Translations under genes and position numbers: made by a program | Part shown: positions 39,318-46,683 of the stretch, piece after piece | Layout: each line of letters opens with the position of its first letter | Numbering within the stretch: the first letter of the stretch is position 1 | The notes under the pieces: model-generated | Told to the model about the DNA's origin: nothing | What the model saw: the letters and a program-made list of their open reading frames with translations, nothing else | Databases searched by the model: none | Assembly: GCA_900316855.1 (NCBI GenBank) | Contig: ONEK01000008.1 | Coordinates: 48,689-112,688 of the forward strand | Direction: 5' to 3' | Length of the DNA stretch: 64,000 bases | Origin: an uncultured Lachnospiraceae bacterium | GTDB lineage: Bacteria > Bacillota > Clostridia > Lachnospirales > Lachnospiraceae

Positions 39318-39605
39318 GCGGCAGGCCGCTTCCCGAGGACCGCGAACAGACGATGCTCGCATCAGGCTGTTCGCAGGACGAGGGAAGCGCGAATGCCGGA
39401 AGGCATTCGGGGAGCGTCGCGATCGCGAGAATTTCGAAGAAATTCGAGCGAGAGCGGAGCGGGCCTGCCGCAGAAGACACAGACGATGCTCGCATCAGGC
39501 TGTTCGCAGGACGAGGGAAGCGCGAATGCCGGAAGGCATTCGGGGAGCGTCGCGATCGCGGGAATTTCGAAGAAATTCGAGCGAGAGCGGAGCGGGCCTG
39601 CCGCA
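39318..39605. repeat. Large hairpin with duplicated right half (133-bp period)
   Basis: 39346-39472 and 39479-39605 are direct repeats with a single mismatch (GCGAGAATT versus GCGGGAATT). The left part, 39318-39346, pairs with the first copy: GCGGCAGGCC with GGCCTGCCGC, CGCTTCCC with GGGAAGCG, CGAACAG with CTGTTCG, and an apex GATGC-TC-GCATC. Open frames cross the region, but no ribosome site or domain supports coding. Confidence 0.85.
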
Positions 39606-39632
39606 ACTATATTTTTATTCAGGAGGATCTCC

Positions 39633-40631
39633 ATGAGACAGGACAAGAAATACGACGTAACAGCGCTGGGCGAACTGCTGGTGGACTTCACCTATTCCGG
39701 GCAGTCCGGGCAGGGAAACCCCACCTACGAGGCAAACCCGGGCGGCGCACCCTGCAACGTGCTGTCCATGCTGTCCCGCCTCGGACACAAAACCGCCTTC
39801 ATCGGCAAGGTCGGAAAGGATGCCTTCGGGTACCTCCTGCGCGATGCAGCGGCGGCGCAGGGCATCGATATGTCCGGGCTTTCCATGGATGACGAGGTCC
39901 ATACGACACTTGCCTTTGTTCAGAAGCTTCCGAACGGGGACCGCGATTTCTCGTTTTACCGCAAGCCCGGTGCCGATGTCAGGCTCCGCCCGGATGAGGT
40001 GGAAGCACATAAGGACCTTCTGGAGCAGACGAAGATTTTCCATTTCGGCACGCTGTCCATGACGGACGAAACCGTGGAGCGCGCGACAAGGGAGGCCCTG
40101 ACGATTGCGAAGGATAACGGCGCCGTCATTTCGTTTGACCCCAACTACCGTCCGCCGCTGTGGGATTCCGAGGGGGCTGCCAGGGAGAAGATGGTCTTCG
40201 GCATGCGCTATACGGATATCATGAAGATTTCGGACAACGAAATCGTGTTCCTGACCGGCTGCGACGAGACACCGGAGGGACTCGATACCGGCGTGCGCAG
40301 GCTCATCGATCAGTATGAGATCCCGCTGTGTTTCGCAACCCTCGGTCCGGACGGAAGCCGCGCCTACTTCAAGGGTGAGCGCGTCGACGTGCCGGGCTTC
40401 CTGAATCCAGACACGATTGAAACGACCGGCGCGGGCGATACGTTCTGCGCCTGCGCACTGCACGCCGTTCTGGAGAACGGCGGCATTGAGGGATTTACGG
40501 AGAGCAGCCTGAAGCGCCTGCTCACGTTCGCGAACGGCGCAGCCTCCCTCATCACGACACGCAAGGGTGCCCTTGCCGTCATGCCGGCGAAGGATGAGGT
40601 TGATGCCTACATCGCAAGGATGGCGAAATAA
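39633..40631 (+). CDS. PfkB-family carbohydrate kinase (fructokinase-like)
   Basis: Phosphorylates a sugar with ATP. 332 residues. Ribokinase-fold signatures: PGGAPCNVLSMLSRLG near 31, GKVGKDAFG near 56, and the catalytic anion-hole TTGAGDTFCACAL near 266 (Asp is the base). Closest by pattern to fructokinases; the substrate is uncertain. ATG 39633 has AGGAGG 6 nt upstream. The same frame is open back to 39168 through the repeats, but that extension is not conserved. Confidence 0.92.
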   Translation: MRQDKKYDVTALGELLVDFTYSGQSGQGNPTYEANPGGAPCNVLSMLSRLGHKTAFIGKVGKDAFGYLLRDAAAAQGIDMSGLSMDDEVHTTLAFVQKLPNGDRDFSFYRKPGADVRLRPDEVEAHKDLLEQTKIFHFGTLSMTDETVERATREALTIAKDNGAVISFDPNYRPPLWDSEGAAREKMVFGMRYTDIMKISDNEIVFLTGCDETPEGLDTGVRRLIDQYEIPLCFATLGPDGSRAYFKGERVDVPGFLNPDTIETTGAGDTFCACALHAVLENGGIEGFTESSLKRLLTFANGAASLITTRKGALAVMPAKDEVDAYIARMAK

Positions 40632-40700
40632 TACGAACCGGATGATGCGTGCTGCAGTATCCGGAAAATGGCACGGATAATAATGAGGGGGACAATATCA

Positions 40701-41279
40701 ATGCAATTTCTTGAAGATCGGATCAGAAAAGACGGACAGGTAAGGCCGGGAAATATCCTGAAGGTGGACAGCTTCCTGAACCATCAGATTGATGTGGATC
40801 TGCTGGATGAAATCGGGAAGGCGTTCTATGAGCAGTACAGGGACGAGGGCATCACCAGGATCCTGACGATTGAGGCATCCGGCATCGCGATTGCCTGCGC
40901 GGCGGCGCGCTATTTCCATGTGCCGGTTGTCTTCGCGAAGAAGGCGAAGAGCCGCAACATTGACGGCGAGGTCTTCACCTCCACGGTGCATTCGTTCACC
41001 TACGGAAGGGATTATCAGATCACGCTGTCGAAAAAGTATCTGGGACCGGACGATACGGTCCTCCTCATCGATGATTTCCTTGCGGTCGGCAAGGCGATGA
41101 ACGGCATGCTGGATGTCTGTGAACAGGCGGGAGCGAAGGTTGCCGGCATCGGAATCTGCATCGAGAAGGGCTTCCAGGAAGGCGGCAGGATCCTGCGCGG
41201 CAAGGGGTATAAGGTGACATCACTTGCGATCATTGACAAGATGGAGGATGACGGGACGATTGTGTTCCGGAAGGACTGA
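40701..41279 (+). CDS. xpt: Xanthine phosphoribosyltransferase
   Basis: Salvages xanthine to XMP with PRPP. 192 residues. The PRPP loop VLLIDDFLAVGKA (about 124-136) and the EASGIAIA and FAKKAKS segments match Xpt. ATG 40701 has GAGGGG about 10 nt upstream. No purine riboswitch fits the 69-bp upstream gap. Its products connect with the nucleoside importer at 43-49 kb. The hairpin A of a composite repeat directly after it probably acts as terminator. Confidence 0.94.
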   Translation: MQFLEDRIRKDGQVRPGNILKVDSFLNHQIDVDLLDEIGKAFYEQYRDEGITRILTIEASGIAIACAAARYFHVPVVFAKKAKSRNIDGEVFTSTVHSFTYGRDYQITLSKKYLGPDDTVLLIDDFLAVGKAMNGMLDVCEQAGAKVAGIGICIEKGFQEGGRILRGKGYKVTSLAIIDKMEDDGTIVFRKD

Positions 41280-41284
41280 ACGCA

Positions 41285-41457
41285 AATAAGAAAGCACCGC
41301 TGATGCGGTGCTTTCTTATTACGAAGGGGAAGCCGCAGGCATTCCCCTTCGGCTGAACATACACGGGAAAGCGCCTGCGCGCATTTCCCGTGATGAATGC
41401 CTGCCGGAGCAGGCATACGGAATATAAGAAAGCACCGCTGATGCGGTGCTTTTTTTG
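41285..41457 (+). repeat. Composite repeat with doubled A hairpin after xpt, acting as terminators
   Basis: Module A is a perfect 15-bp stem, AATAAGAAAGCACCG with its complement (41285-41320), around the YGAT loop. Module B is GAAGGGGAA...TTCCCCTTC (41323-41351). Module C is CACGGGAAA with an altered but still self-complementary inner stem, GCGC-CTGC-GCGC. Module D is ATGCCTGC-CGGA-GCAGGCAT (41397-41416). A second copy of A follows at 41426, 138 bp after the first, and ends in TTTTTTT. Confidence 0.92.
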
Positions 41458-41728
41458 AACATATAAAAAACCGACACCGGTCGGCAGCCGTGGAATGCGA
41501 TTTGGGAGTACCGGAATGGGAGTTTCCGGATCGCCTGCACAGTGCCGACAAGCATCGGGCTACAGGCAGGAGATCATGTGATGCCGGAAATCGGGTAGGT
41601 GATCCCGGCACCGGTCTTACCCTGCCACCTTTACTATAAAGCAACAAAAATCATATTTCAATCCGGAATTTATCTTTTGCTGTTTTTCATGATCCCATCC
41701 GGCAGGCCGGCCGCTCTTCCGGACTTAC
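41458..41728. other. Gap with no recognised feature
   Basis: 271 bp between the xpt-side terminator and the convergent AEC gene. ACCGACACCGGTCGG near 41469 is a short palindrome. No ribosome site, promoter or conserved RNA is seen. Confidence 0.5.
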
Positions 41729-42673
41729 CTACCACGCTTCATAGAGGGCAACCATAAACGGCATGGTGATAATGCAGCTGAGTGTCGTGAGGACGTTGAT
41801 GGCGGAGGCGTACTCCGGTTCCTTGTGATAGATCTGCGCGAACTGGGTGATAGTCGCACCCGCCGGGGCCATGGCAGCCAGGTTCGTGATGAGGAGGACG
41901 TCCCGCGCGTTGGACGTCAGGCTCTCCAGCCTGAGAAGCTTCAGCAGCGTCATGGTCAGGATGGGGAATATGATCATGCGGAGCAGCAGTACGAGCCAGA
42001 CCCGTTTGTTGCGGAACAGGGACCGCAGGTCCATGCGCGCGAAATTCATGCCGATGATCAGCATGGAAACGGCGCCGAGCATGTCGCCGACATCAGCGAC
42101 GGCACTGCCGGCGATTTCCGGAAGCCGGATATGGAGCAGCATCAGTACAACACCGGCAATGATCGCCAGGATATTGACATTGGTGACGATCTTTACGACG
42201 CGCTTCAGAAGGGAAGCACCCTGGCTGCCGGACGGCGCGAACTGTGAGACGCAGTGGGACCAGAAGCCGATGTTCTCCGCGACCATGAAGCCGGTGCAGT
42301 ACACGACCCATTCGGGCCCCAGAATGTAGTTGACGAGCGGGATAATGAGGTTGCCGGCATTGGAATACTGGGTGCTTGTCTTCTCCACCGCGTTCATGTG
42401 AAACAGCTTCGCGGCTGCTTCCCCGAGGAGAATGAGGACGCCCTGGCACAGAAACCCGCCGGCAAAAGCGACCGCAAGACCGCCGGCCACCTCCGCGGTC
42501 AGGTCGATCTGGAAGGCGTCGAGCAGGCAGCAGGGAATGATGAGGTAAAGAGACAGCTTTGAGATGCCAAGGCTTCCCTCCTCACTGACCACGCCGGCCT
42601 TCGTGATGACATATCCCATCACAAGGACGAGGAACAGCTCCGCAATCTTCTTCGCGAGCAGCAGACTAATCAT
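41729..42673 (-). CDS. AEC (auxin efflux carrier) family transporter
   Basis: 314 residues, about ten membrane helices in two halves (for example LFLVLVMGYVITKAGV, NILAIIAGVVLMLLH, the final VLTTLSCIITMPFMVALYEAW). AEC proteins move organic anions such as malate, or amino-acid derivatives; the substrate is not predictable. The start at 42673 has CAGGAGGCCGTCC upstream on the - strand. It stands alone in opposite orientation to its neighbours and shares its upstream side with tRNA-Gly. Confidence 0.92.
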   Translation of the reverse strand: MISLLLAKKIAELFLVLVMGYVITKAGVVSEEGSLGISKLSLYLIIPCCLLDAFQIDLTAEVAGGLAVAFAGGFLCQGVLILLGEAAAKLFHMNAVEKTSTQYSNAGNLIIPLVNYILGPEWVVYCTGFMVAENIGFWSHCVSQFAPSGSQGASLLKRVVKIVTNVNILAIIAGVVLMLLHIRLPEIAGSAVADVGDMLGAVSMLIIGMNFARMDLRSLFRNKRVWLVLLLRMIIFPILTMTLLKLLRLESLTSNARDVLLITNLAAMAPAGATITQFAQIYHKEPEYASAINVLTTLSCIITMPFMVALYEAW

Positions 42674-42748
42674 GGACGGCCTCCTGAGCCTGAAATGCCG
42701 CGCGGGTCATCCAACCTGATGGAAACTCCGGTCAGAAAGCCGATACGC

Positions 42749-42787
42749 AAAACTCCACGAGCCCCTTCGTCGGGGTTCGTGGAGTAA
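42749..42787 (-). terminator. Terminator downstream of tRNA-Gly
   Basis: On the - strand ACTCCACGAACCCC pairs with GGGGCTCGTGGAGT around GACGAA and is followed by TTTTGCG. It starts 2 nt after the tRNA 3' end. Confidence 0.88.
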
Positions 42788-42788
42788 G

Positions 42789-42859
42789 AGCGGCTGACGG
42801 GAATCGAACCCGCCTCTCAACCTTGGGAAGGTCGTATACTACCGATGTACTACAACCGC
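42789..42859 (-). tRNA. tRNA-Gly (anticodon CCC)
   Basis: On the - strand the acceptor GCGGTTG pairs with CAGCCGC, the anticodon stem CGACC with GGTTG encloses loop TTCCCAA (anticodon CCC), and the T-arm contains TTCGATTC. 71 nt including the discriminator U; CCA is not encoded. Confidence 0.96.
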
Positions 42860-42972
42860 ACATGTCTGCAACGAAGATGATTATAGCAGATCGGCTCCGG
42901 TTTGCCTAGGCAAAATTCGGGAGAAAATTCCCGAAGAAAATCCCCGGCGGGGTACCACCGGAGGACGGGAAG

Positions 42973-43109
42973 TGAATGATCCGCCGATGCGGATCATTCG
43001 AAACTCCGAGGGGAGTGCCTCCGCATTCCCCCGTGATCCTGCACGGAAAACCGCCTTCGCGGATTTTCCGCGATGAATACCTGCTGCCGCAGGCATGGGA
43101 GGCAAGTAG
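42973..43109 (+). repeat. Composite four-hairpin repeat upstream of the BMP gene
   Basis: Module A is GAATGATCCG with its complement around CYGATG (42974-42999). Module B is GGGGAGTGC-CTCC-GCATTCCCC (43010-43030). Module C is CACGGAAAA...TTTTCCGCG (about 43042-43072; one G-A mismatch). Module D is TACCTGC-TGCC-GCAGGCAT (43078-43096). The tail GGGAGGCAAGTAG is a variant of GGAGGTAAGTTTG. Confidence 0.9.
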
Positions 43110-43130
43110 TAAACAGGCTGCGCTACAGTA

Positions 43131-43142
43131 ATTGTATACAAT
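43131..43142. promoter_or_regulatory. Palindrome ATTGTATACAAT, possible operator
   Basis: A perfect 12-bp palindrome, 41 bp upstream of the BMP -35 box in an AT-rich patch. It resembles GntR-family operators; no regulator gene is adjacent, so this is only a candidate. Confidence 0.35.
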
Positions 43143-43183
43143 AATTCAATTATTTTTCCCCGAAATTTTGAGCAGGCGCCGAA

Positions 43184-43211
43184 TTGACTTTCGGAGCCTT
43201 GCTGTTAGACT
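43184..43211 (+). promoter_or_regulatory. Candidate promoter of the BMP/nucleoside importer operon
   Basis: TTGACT (43184-43189), a 16-bp spacer and TAGACT (43206-43211). The resulting leader of about 155 nt contains a CCCGCGGAC...GTCTGCGGG hairpin (43318-43340) but matches no riboswitch I can name. Confidence 0.6.
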
Positions 43212-43369
43212 TTAGGTATTAAATGCAACGTATTGGTGCCATGGGGCAGGAAGAGACTGATTCTTTTCCGGAAAAAGCGGCAAGTCGTAAGACACAAGCT
43301 GTTGTTATCCCGTGGCAGACCCGCGGACCGTGTCTGCGGGTGACAGGCGTTTCAGCAGGAGGAGAAGTT

Positions 43370-44665
43370 ATGAAGAGGAAACTATTGAGTCTGTCCATGG
43401 CTCTTGCCATGACGGCAAGTCTGCTGGCAGGGTGTCGTTCCAGCGCGGATCAGGGCTCTGCCGCGGCATCAACGCAGGCTCCCGCGGCGGATACCGCCGC
43501 AACGGAGGCTGCGACGGAAGCCGCGACAGAGACTGCAGGCAGCGGCATTGCGAAGGAGGACCTTAAGGTCGGCGTCATTTACATCGGTGATGAGAATGAG
43601 GGCTATACCGCGGCTCATATGGACGGCATCAAGCAGATGAAGGAAAGCCTCGGCCTGTCGGACGATCAGGTCATCGAGAAGACGAACATCCCCGAGGATG
43701 AGTCCTGCTACGACGCGGCGGCCGACCTTGCGGAGCAGGGCTGCCAGATCGTATTTGCGAACAGCTTCGGTCACGAGACCTATATGCTGCAGGCAGCGGC
43801 GGATTATCCGGACGTGCAGTTCTGCCACGCAACCGGCTATCAGGCAAAGTCCTCCGGCCTTGCCAACATGCACAACTATTTCACCTCCGTTTACGAGTCC
43901 CGTTACGTTTCCGGTGTCGTCGCGGGCCTGAAGCTCAATGAGATGATTGACGACGGCACAGTGAAGAAGGAAGACTGCAAGATCGGTTATGTAGGCGCCT
44001 TTCCTTACGCCGAGGTAATTTCCGGCTTCACAAGCTTCTTCCTGGGTGTCAGGAGCGTATGCCCCGACGCGACGATGGAGGTCCGCTACACCAACAGCTG
44101 GGCGGATATGTCCGCCGAGAACGAGATGGCCAAGAGCCTGATCGCCGACGGCTGTGTCCTGATTTCCCAGCACGCCGATACAACAGGTGCTCCCACTGCC
44201 TGCGAGGCGGCGAAGGTTCCCTGCGTCGGCTACAACGTGGACATGACCACGGTTGCACCTGACGCCGCACTGACAAGCGCTTCCATTTCCTGGGGTCCGT
44301 ATTACACCTACGCGGTACAGAGCCTTCTGGACGGCACACCGATTGATACCGACTGGTGCCAGGGCTACGCAGACGGAGCCGACAAGATCACGCCCATCAA
44401 CGAAAAGGTCTGCGCTGAGGGGACACAGGAGAAAGTTGACGAAGTAGAGAGCGCCATCAAGGACGGCTCCCTGCATGTATTCGATACCTCCACATTCACG
44501 ATCGGCGGCAAGAGCCTTGATGACCTCATCGCAGAGGGCGGTGATTACGCGAAGTACGCTGATTCCACAAAGGACGGCTACTATCACGAATCCGATACCA
44601 CACTCAACGGTTCGGCTCCTTCGTTCGATATCCTGATCGACGGCATAACCTCCATTACGGAGTAA
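43370..44665 (+). CDS. BMP-family lipoprotein, nucleoside ABC importer binding protein
   Basis: 431 residues. A lipoprotein signal (MKRKLLSLSMALAMTASLLAGC, first part basic, lipobox LLAGC with Cys22) is followed by an A/T/E-rich tether (about 23-60) and a PBP1-like fold: VGVIYIGDENEGYTAAH, FANSFGHE, GYVGAFPYAEVISG and ADTTGAPTACE. BMP proteins (PnrA, NupN, BmpA) bind purine nucleosides. ATG 43370 has AGGAGGAG 5 nt upstream; the frame is open to 43223 but the signal peptide fixes this start. The transporter genes follow after a 389-bp repeat-filled gap. Confidence 0.94.
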   Translation: MKRKLLSLSMALAMTASLLAGCRSSADQGSAAASTQAPAADTAATEAATEAATETAGSGIAKEDLKVGVIYIGDENEGYTAAHMDGIKQMKESLGLSDDQVIEKTNIPEDESCYDAAADLAEQGCQIVFANSFGHETYMLQAAADYPDVQFCHATGYQAKSSGLANMHNYFTSVYESRYVSGVVAGLKLNEMIDDGTVKKEDCKIGYVGAFPYAEVISGFTSFFLGVRSVCPDATMEVRYTNSWADMSAENEMAKSLIADGCVLISQHADTTGAPTACEAAKVPCVGYNVDMTTVAPDAALTSASISWGPYYTYAVQSLLDGTPIDTDWCQGYADGADKITPINEKVCAEGTQEKVDEVESAIKDGSLHVFDTSTFTIGGKSLDDLIAEGGDYAKYADSTKDGYYHESDTTLNGSAPSFDILIDGITSITE

Positions 44666-44781
44666 ACGGCTTTTGGAATCATGAGGCTTTCAGCAGATTC
44701 TGAAAACTGAAGGAACATTTTGCGGCACGCGCCGGGGAAGGAACTCCGGATGCGTGCCGTTGTGTTATGCTGACTACATGA

Positions 44782-44889
44782 CATAAGGTTCAAAAGTACC
44801 AAATCGGCAACGGGCAAGCCCGTAAGAGCGAGCTCGTAAGGGCTTGCCCGAAAGGCGATTTGGACTTGGGACCCGCCAAACATCCGAAA
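44782..44889 (+). repeat. Left half of a MITE-like hairpin element (copy 1)
   Basis: 44794-44889 is identical over 96 bp to 48994-49089, and the 12 bp before that differ at two positions. Structure: CCAAATCG with CGATTTGG, enclosing GGGCAAGCCC with GGGCTTGCCC and an apical GAGC-GA-GCTC. Its left end, AAGGTTCAAAAGTACC, matches the terminal motif of the longer copy. The copy stops in the middle of a second palindrome, where a composite repeat begins. Confidence 0.92.
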
Positions 44890-45037
44890 AGGTAAGTTTG
44901 AATGATCCGCCGATGCGGATCATTCGAAACTCAGTCGGTGCCTGCGGCACTCGACCTGTGGTCATACACGGAAAACCGCCTTCGCGGATTTTCCGTGATG
45001 GATGCCTGCTAGCGCAGGCATAATGAGGTAAGTTTGA
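44890..45037 (+). repeat. Composite four-hairpin repeat upstream of the nucleoside ABC ATPase gene
   Basis: AGGTAAGTTTGA occurs at 44890-44901 and 45026-45037, exactly 136 bp apart, flanking modules A (AATGATCCG stem, 44901-44924), B (GTCGGTGCC-TGC-GGCACTCGAC, 44934-44955), C (CACGGAAAA with TTTTCCGTG, 44967-44997) and D (ATGCCTGC-TAGC-GCAGGCAT, 45002-45021). A TTG inside the terminal motif is in frame with the ABC gene. Confidence 0.93.
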
Positions 45038-45054
45038 ATCGAAGGGAGAAAACC

Positions 45055-46683
45055 GTGGCAGTACAGACACAGCCCGCAGCGATCGAACTGAAGAATGTGA
45101 CGAAGCGGTTCGGCGAGGTCGTTGCCAACGACAGAATCAATCTGACCCTGCGAAAGGGCGAAATCCTCTCCATTCTGGGGGAGAACGGCTCCGGCAAGAC
45201 AACGCTCATGAACATGCTGTCCGGAATATATTTTCCGGATGAGGGCGAAATCATTGTGAACGGGCAGGAGGTGACGATCCGCTCCCCGAAGGATGCCTTT
45301 GCACTCGGGATCGGAATGATCCATCAGCATTTCAAGCTGATCAATATCCTCACGGCTGCGCAGAATATCATTCTGGGGCTGGACGGGCCGGCACAGCTCG
45401 ACATGAAGAAGATCCGGGAGGACATAAAGGCCCTGGCGGATCAGTATGGCTTCGAGCTCGATCCGGACCGTAAGATCTACGACATGTCGGTTTCGGAAAA
45501 GCAGACCGTCGAGATCGTCAAGGTTCTGTACCGCGGAGCGGATATCCTGATCCTGGACGAGCCGACGGCCGTGCTGACCCCGCAGGAGACGGAGCGGCTG
45601 TTCCAGGTCCTGCGCAACATGAAGAAGGACGGCAAGTCGATCATCATCATTACGCACAAGCTGAACGAGGTCATGGAAATCTCGGACCGTGTCACGGTGC
45701 TGCGGCGCGGACAGTACATCGATACCGTGGAAACCGCGTCGACGGATGAAAATCAGCTGACCGAGATGATGGTGGGCGAGCATATCACCCTCGACATTGA
45801 ACGGACGGAGCCCGTGGACCCGCACCGCAGGATCGACGTGCGCGGACTGACCGTCCGAAACCGCGAGGGTCTGAAGGTGCTGGACAATGTCTCGTTTGTC
45901 GCAAAATCGGGAGAGATCCTGGGGATCGCGGGCATTTCCGGCTCCGGCCAGAAGGAGCTTCTGGAATCCATTGCGGGCCTTCAGCCCGGCGAAAGCGGAC
46001 AGATTCTGTACAAGGATCCGCAGGGCAATGTGGAGGAGCTGACGCAGAAGACGGCGAAGCAGATCTATGACATGAACATCCGTCTCTCCTTCGTACCGGA
46101 GGATCGTCTGGGCATGGGCCTTGTAGGAGATATGGACCTGACCGGCAACATGATGGTCCGCTCCTATAAGAAGGGAAAGGGCTTCTTCGTAAACCGCAGG
46201 CAGCCGCGCGAGCTGGCCGAGGACATCGTGAACCGTCTTGACGTCGTGACGCCGGGTATTACCACACCGGTGCGGAACCTGTCCGGCGGCAATGTGCAGA
46301 AGGTGCTGGTCGGCCGTGAAATCGCGGCATCGCCCGCGGTTCTCATGGTAGCCTATCCGGTCCGCGGCCTCGACATCAATTCCGCCTTTGCCATTTACCG
46401 GCTGCTGAACGAGCAGAAGGAAAAGGGCGCCGCCGTCCTGTGCGTCGGCGAGGACCTGGATGTGCTGATCCAGCTGTGTGACAGGATCCTGGTCCTGTCC
46501 GAGGGCTGTGTTTCCGGCATCGTGGATGCCCGGAAAACGACGAAGGAGGAGCTGGGACTTCTCATGACCTCCGGCAGGAAAAAGGCCTCCCGGGAGACGG
46601 TGAAGGAGAACCCGCAGAACGGGGCGGTCAGTACCGGCGCGGCAGCTGCCGGCAGTAAGGAGGCTGGTCATGGCAGGGACTAA
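45055..46683 (+). CDS. Nucleoside ABC transporter ATP-binding protein (NupO-like)
   Basis: 542 residues, two ABC modules in one chain, as in sugar and nucleoside CUT2-type importers. Module 1: Walker A GENGSGKTT (about 40), SVSEKQTVEIVKVLYR as signature region, LDEPTAVLTPQE. Module 2: the usual degenerate Walker A GISGSGQKE, LSGGNVQK and PVRGLDI. GTG 45055 is preferred (GGGAG 6 nt upstream); an in-frame TTG at 45034 lies inside the repeat and would add 7 residues. The permease gene overlaps its end. With the BMP lipoprotein it forms a NupNOPQ-type importer, a CodY target in Bacillus. Confidence 0.94.
   Translation: MAVQTQPAAIELKNVTKRFGEVVANDRINLTLRKGEILSILGENGSGKTTLMNMLSGIYFPDEGEIIVNGQEVTIRSPKDAFALGIGMIHQHFKLINILTAAQNIILGLDGPAQLDMKKIREDIKALADQYGFELDPDRKIYDMSVSEKQTVEIVKVLYRGADILILDEPTAVLTPQETERLFQVLRNMKKDGKSIIIITHKLNEVMEISDRVTVLRRGQYIDTVETASTDENQLTEMMVGEHITLDIERTEPVDPHRRIDVRGLTVRNREGLKVLDNVSFVAKSGEILGIAGISGSGQKELLESIAGLQPGESGQILYKDPQGNVEELTQKTAKQIYDMNIRLSFVPEDRLGMGLVGDMDLTGNMMVRSYKKGKGFFVNRRQPRELAEDIVNRLDVVTPGITTPVRNLSGGNVQKVLVGREIAASPAVLMVAYPVRGLDINSAFAIYRLLNEQKEKGAAVLCVGEDLDVLIQLCDRILVLSEGCVSGIVDARKTTKEELGLLMTSGRKKASRETVKENPQNGAVSTGAAAAGSKEAGHGRD

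Noticed and set aside
39346..39605. CRISPR array
   Set aside because: Only two copies of 127 bp separated by 6 bp, with hairpins inside; no spacers and no cas genes.
39168..39632. N-terminal extension of the PfkB kinase through the repeat region
   Set aside because: It overlaps the PFL gene end and the 133-bp repeat; the ATG at 39633 has a strong AGGAGG and matches the family start.
43212..43369. Purine or other riboswitch upstream of the BMP gene; also upstream of xpt
   Set aside because: No purine-aptamer core or other known riboswitch signature was found; the xpt gap is too short for one.
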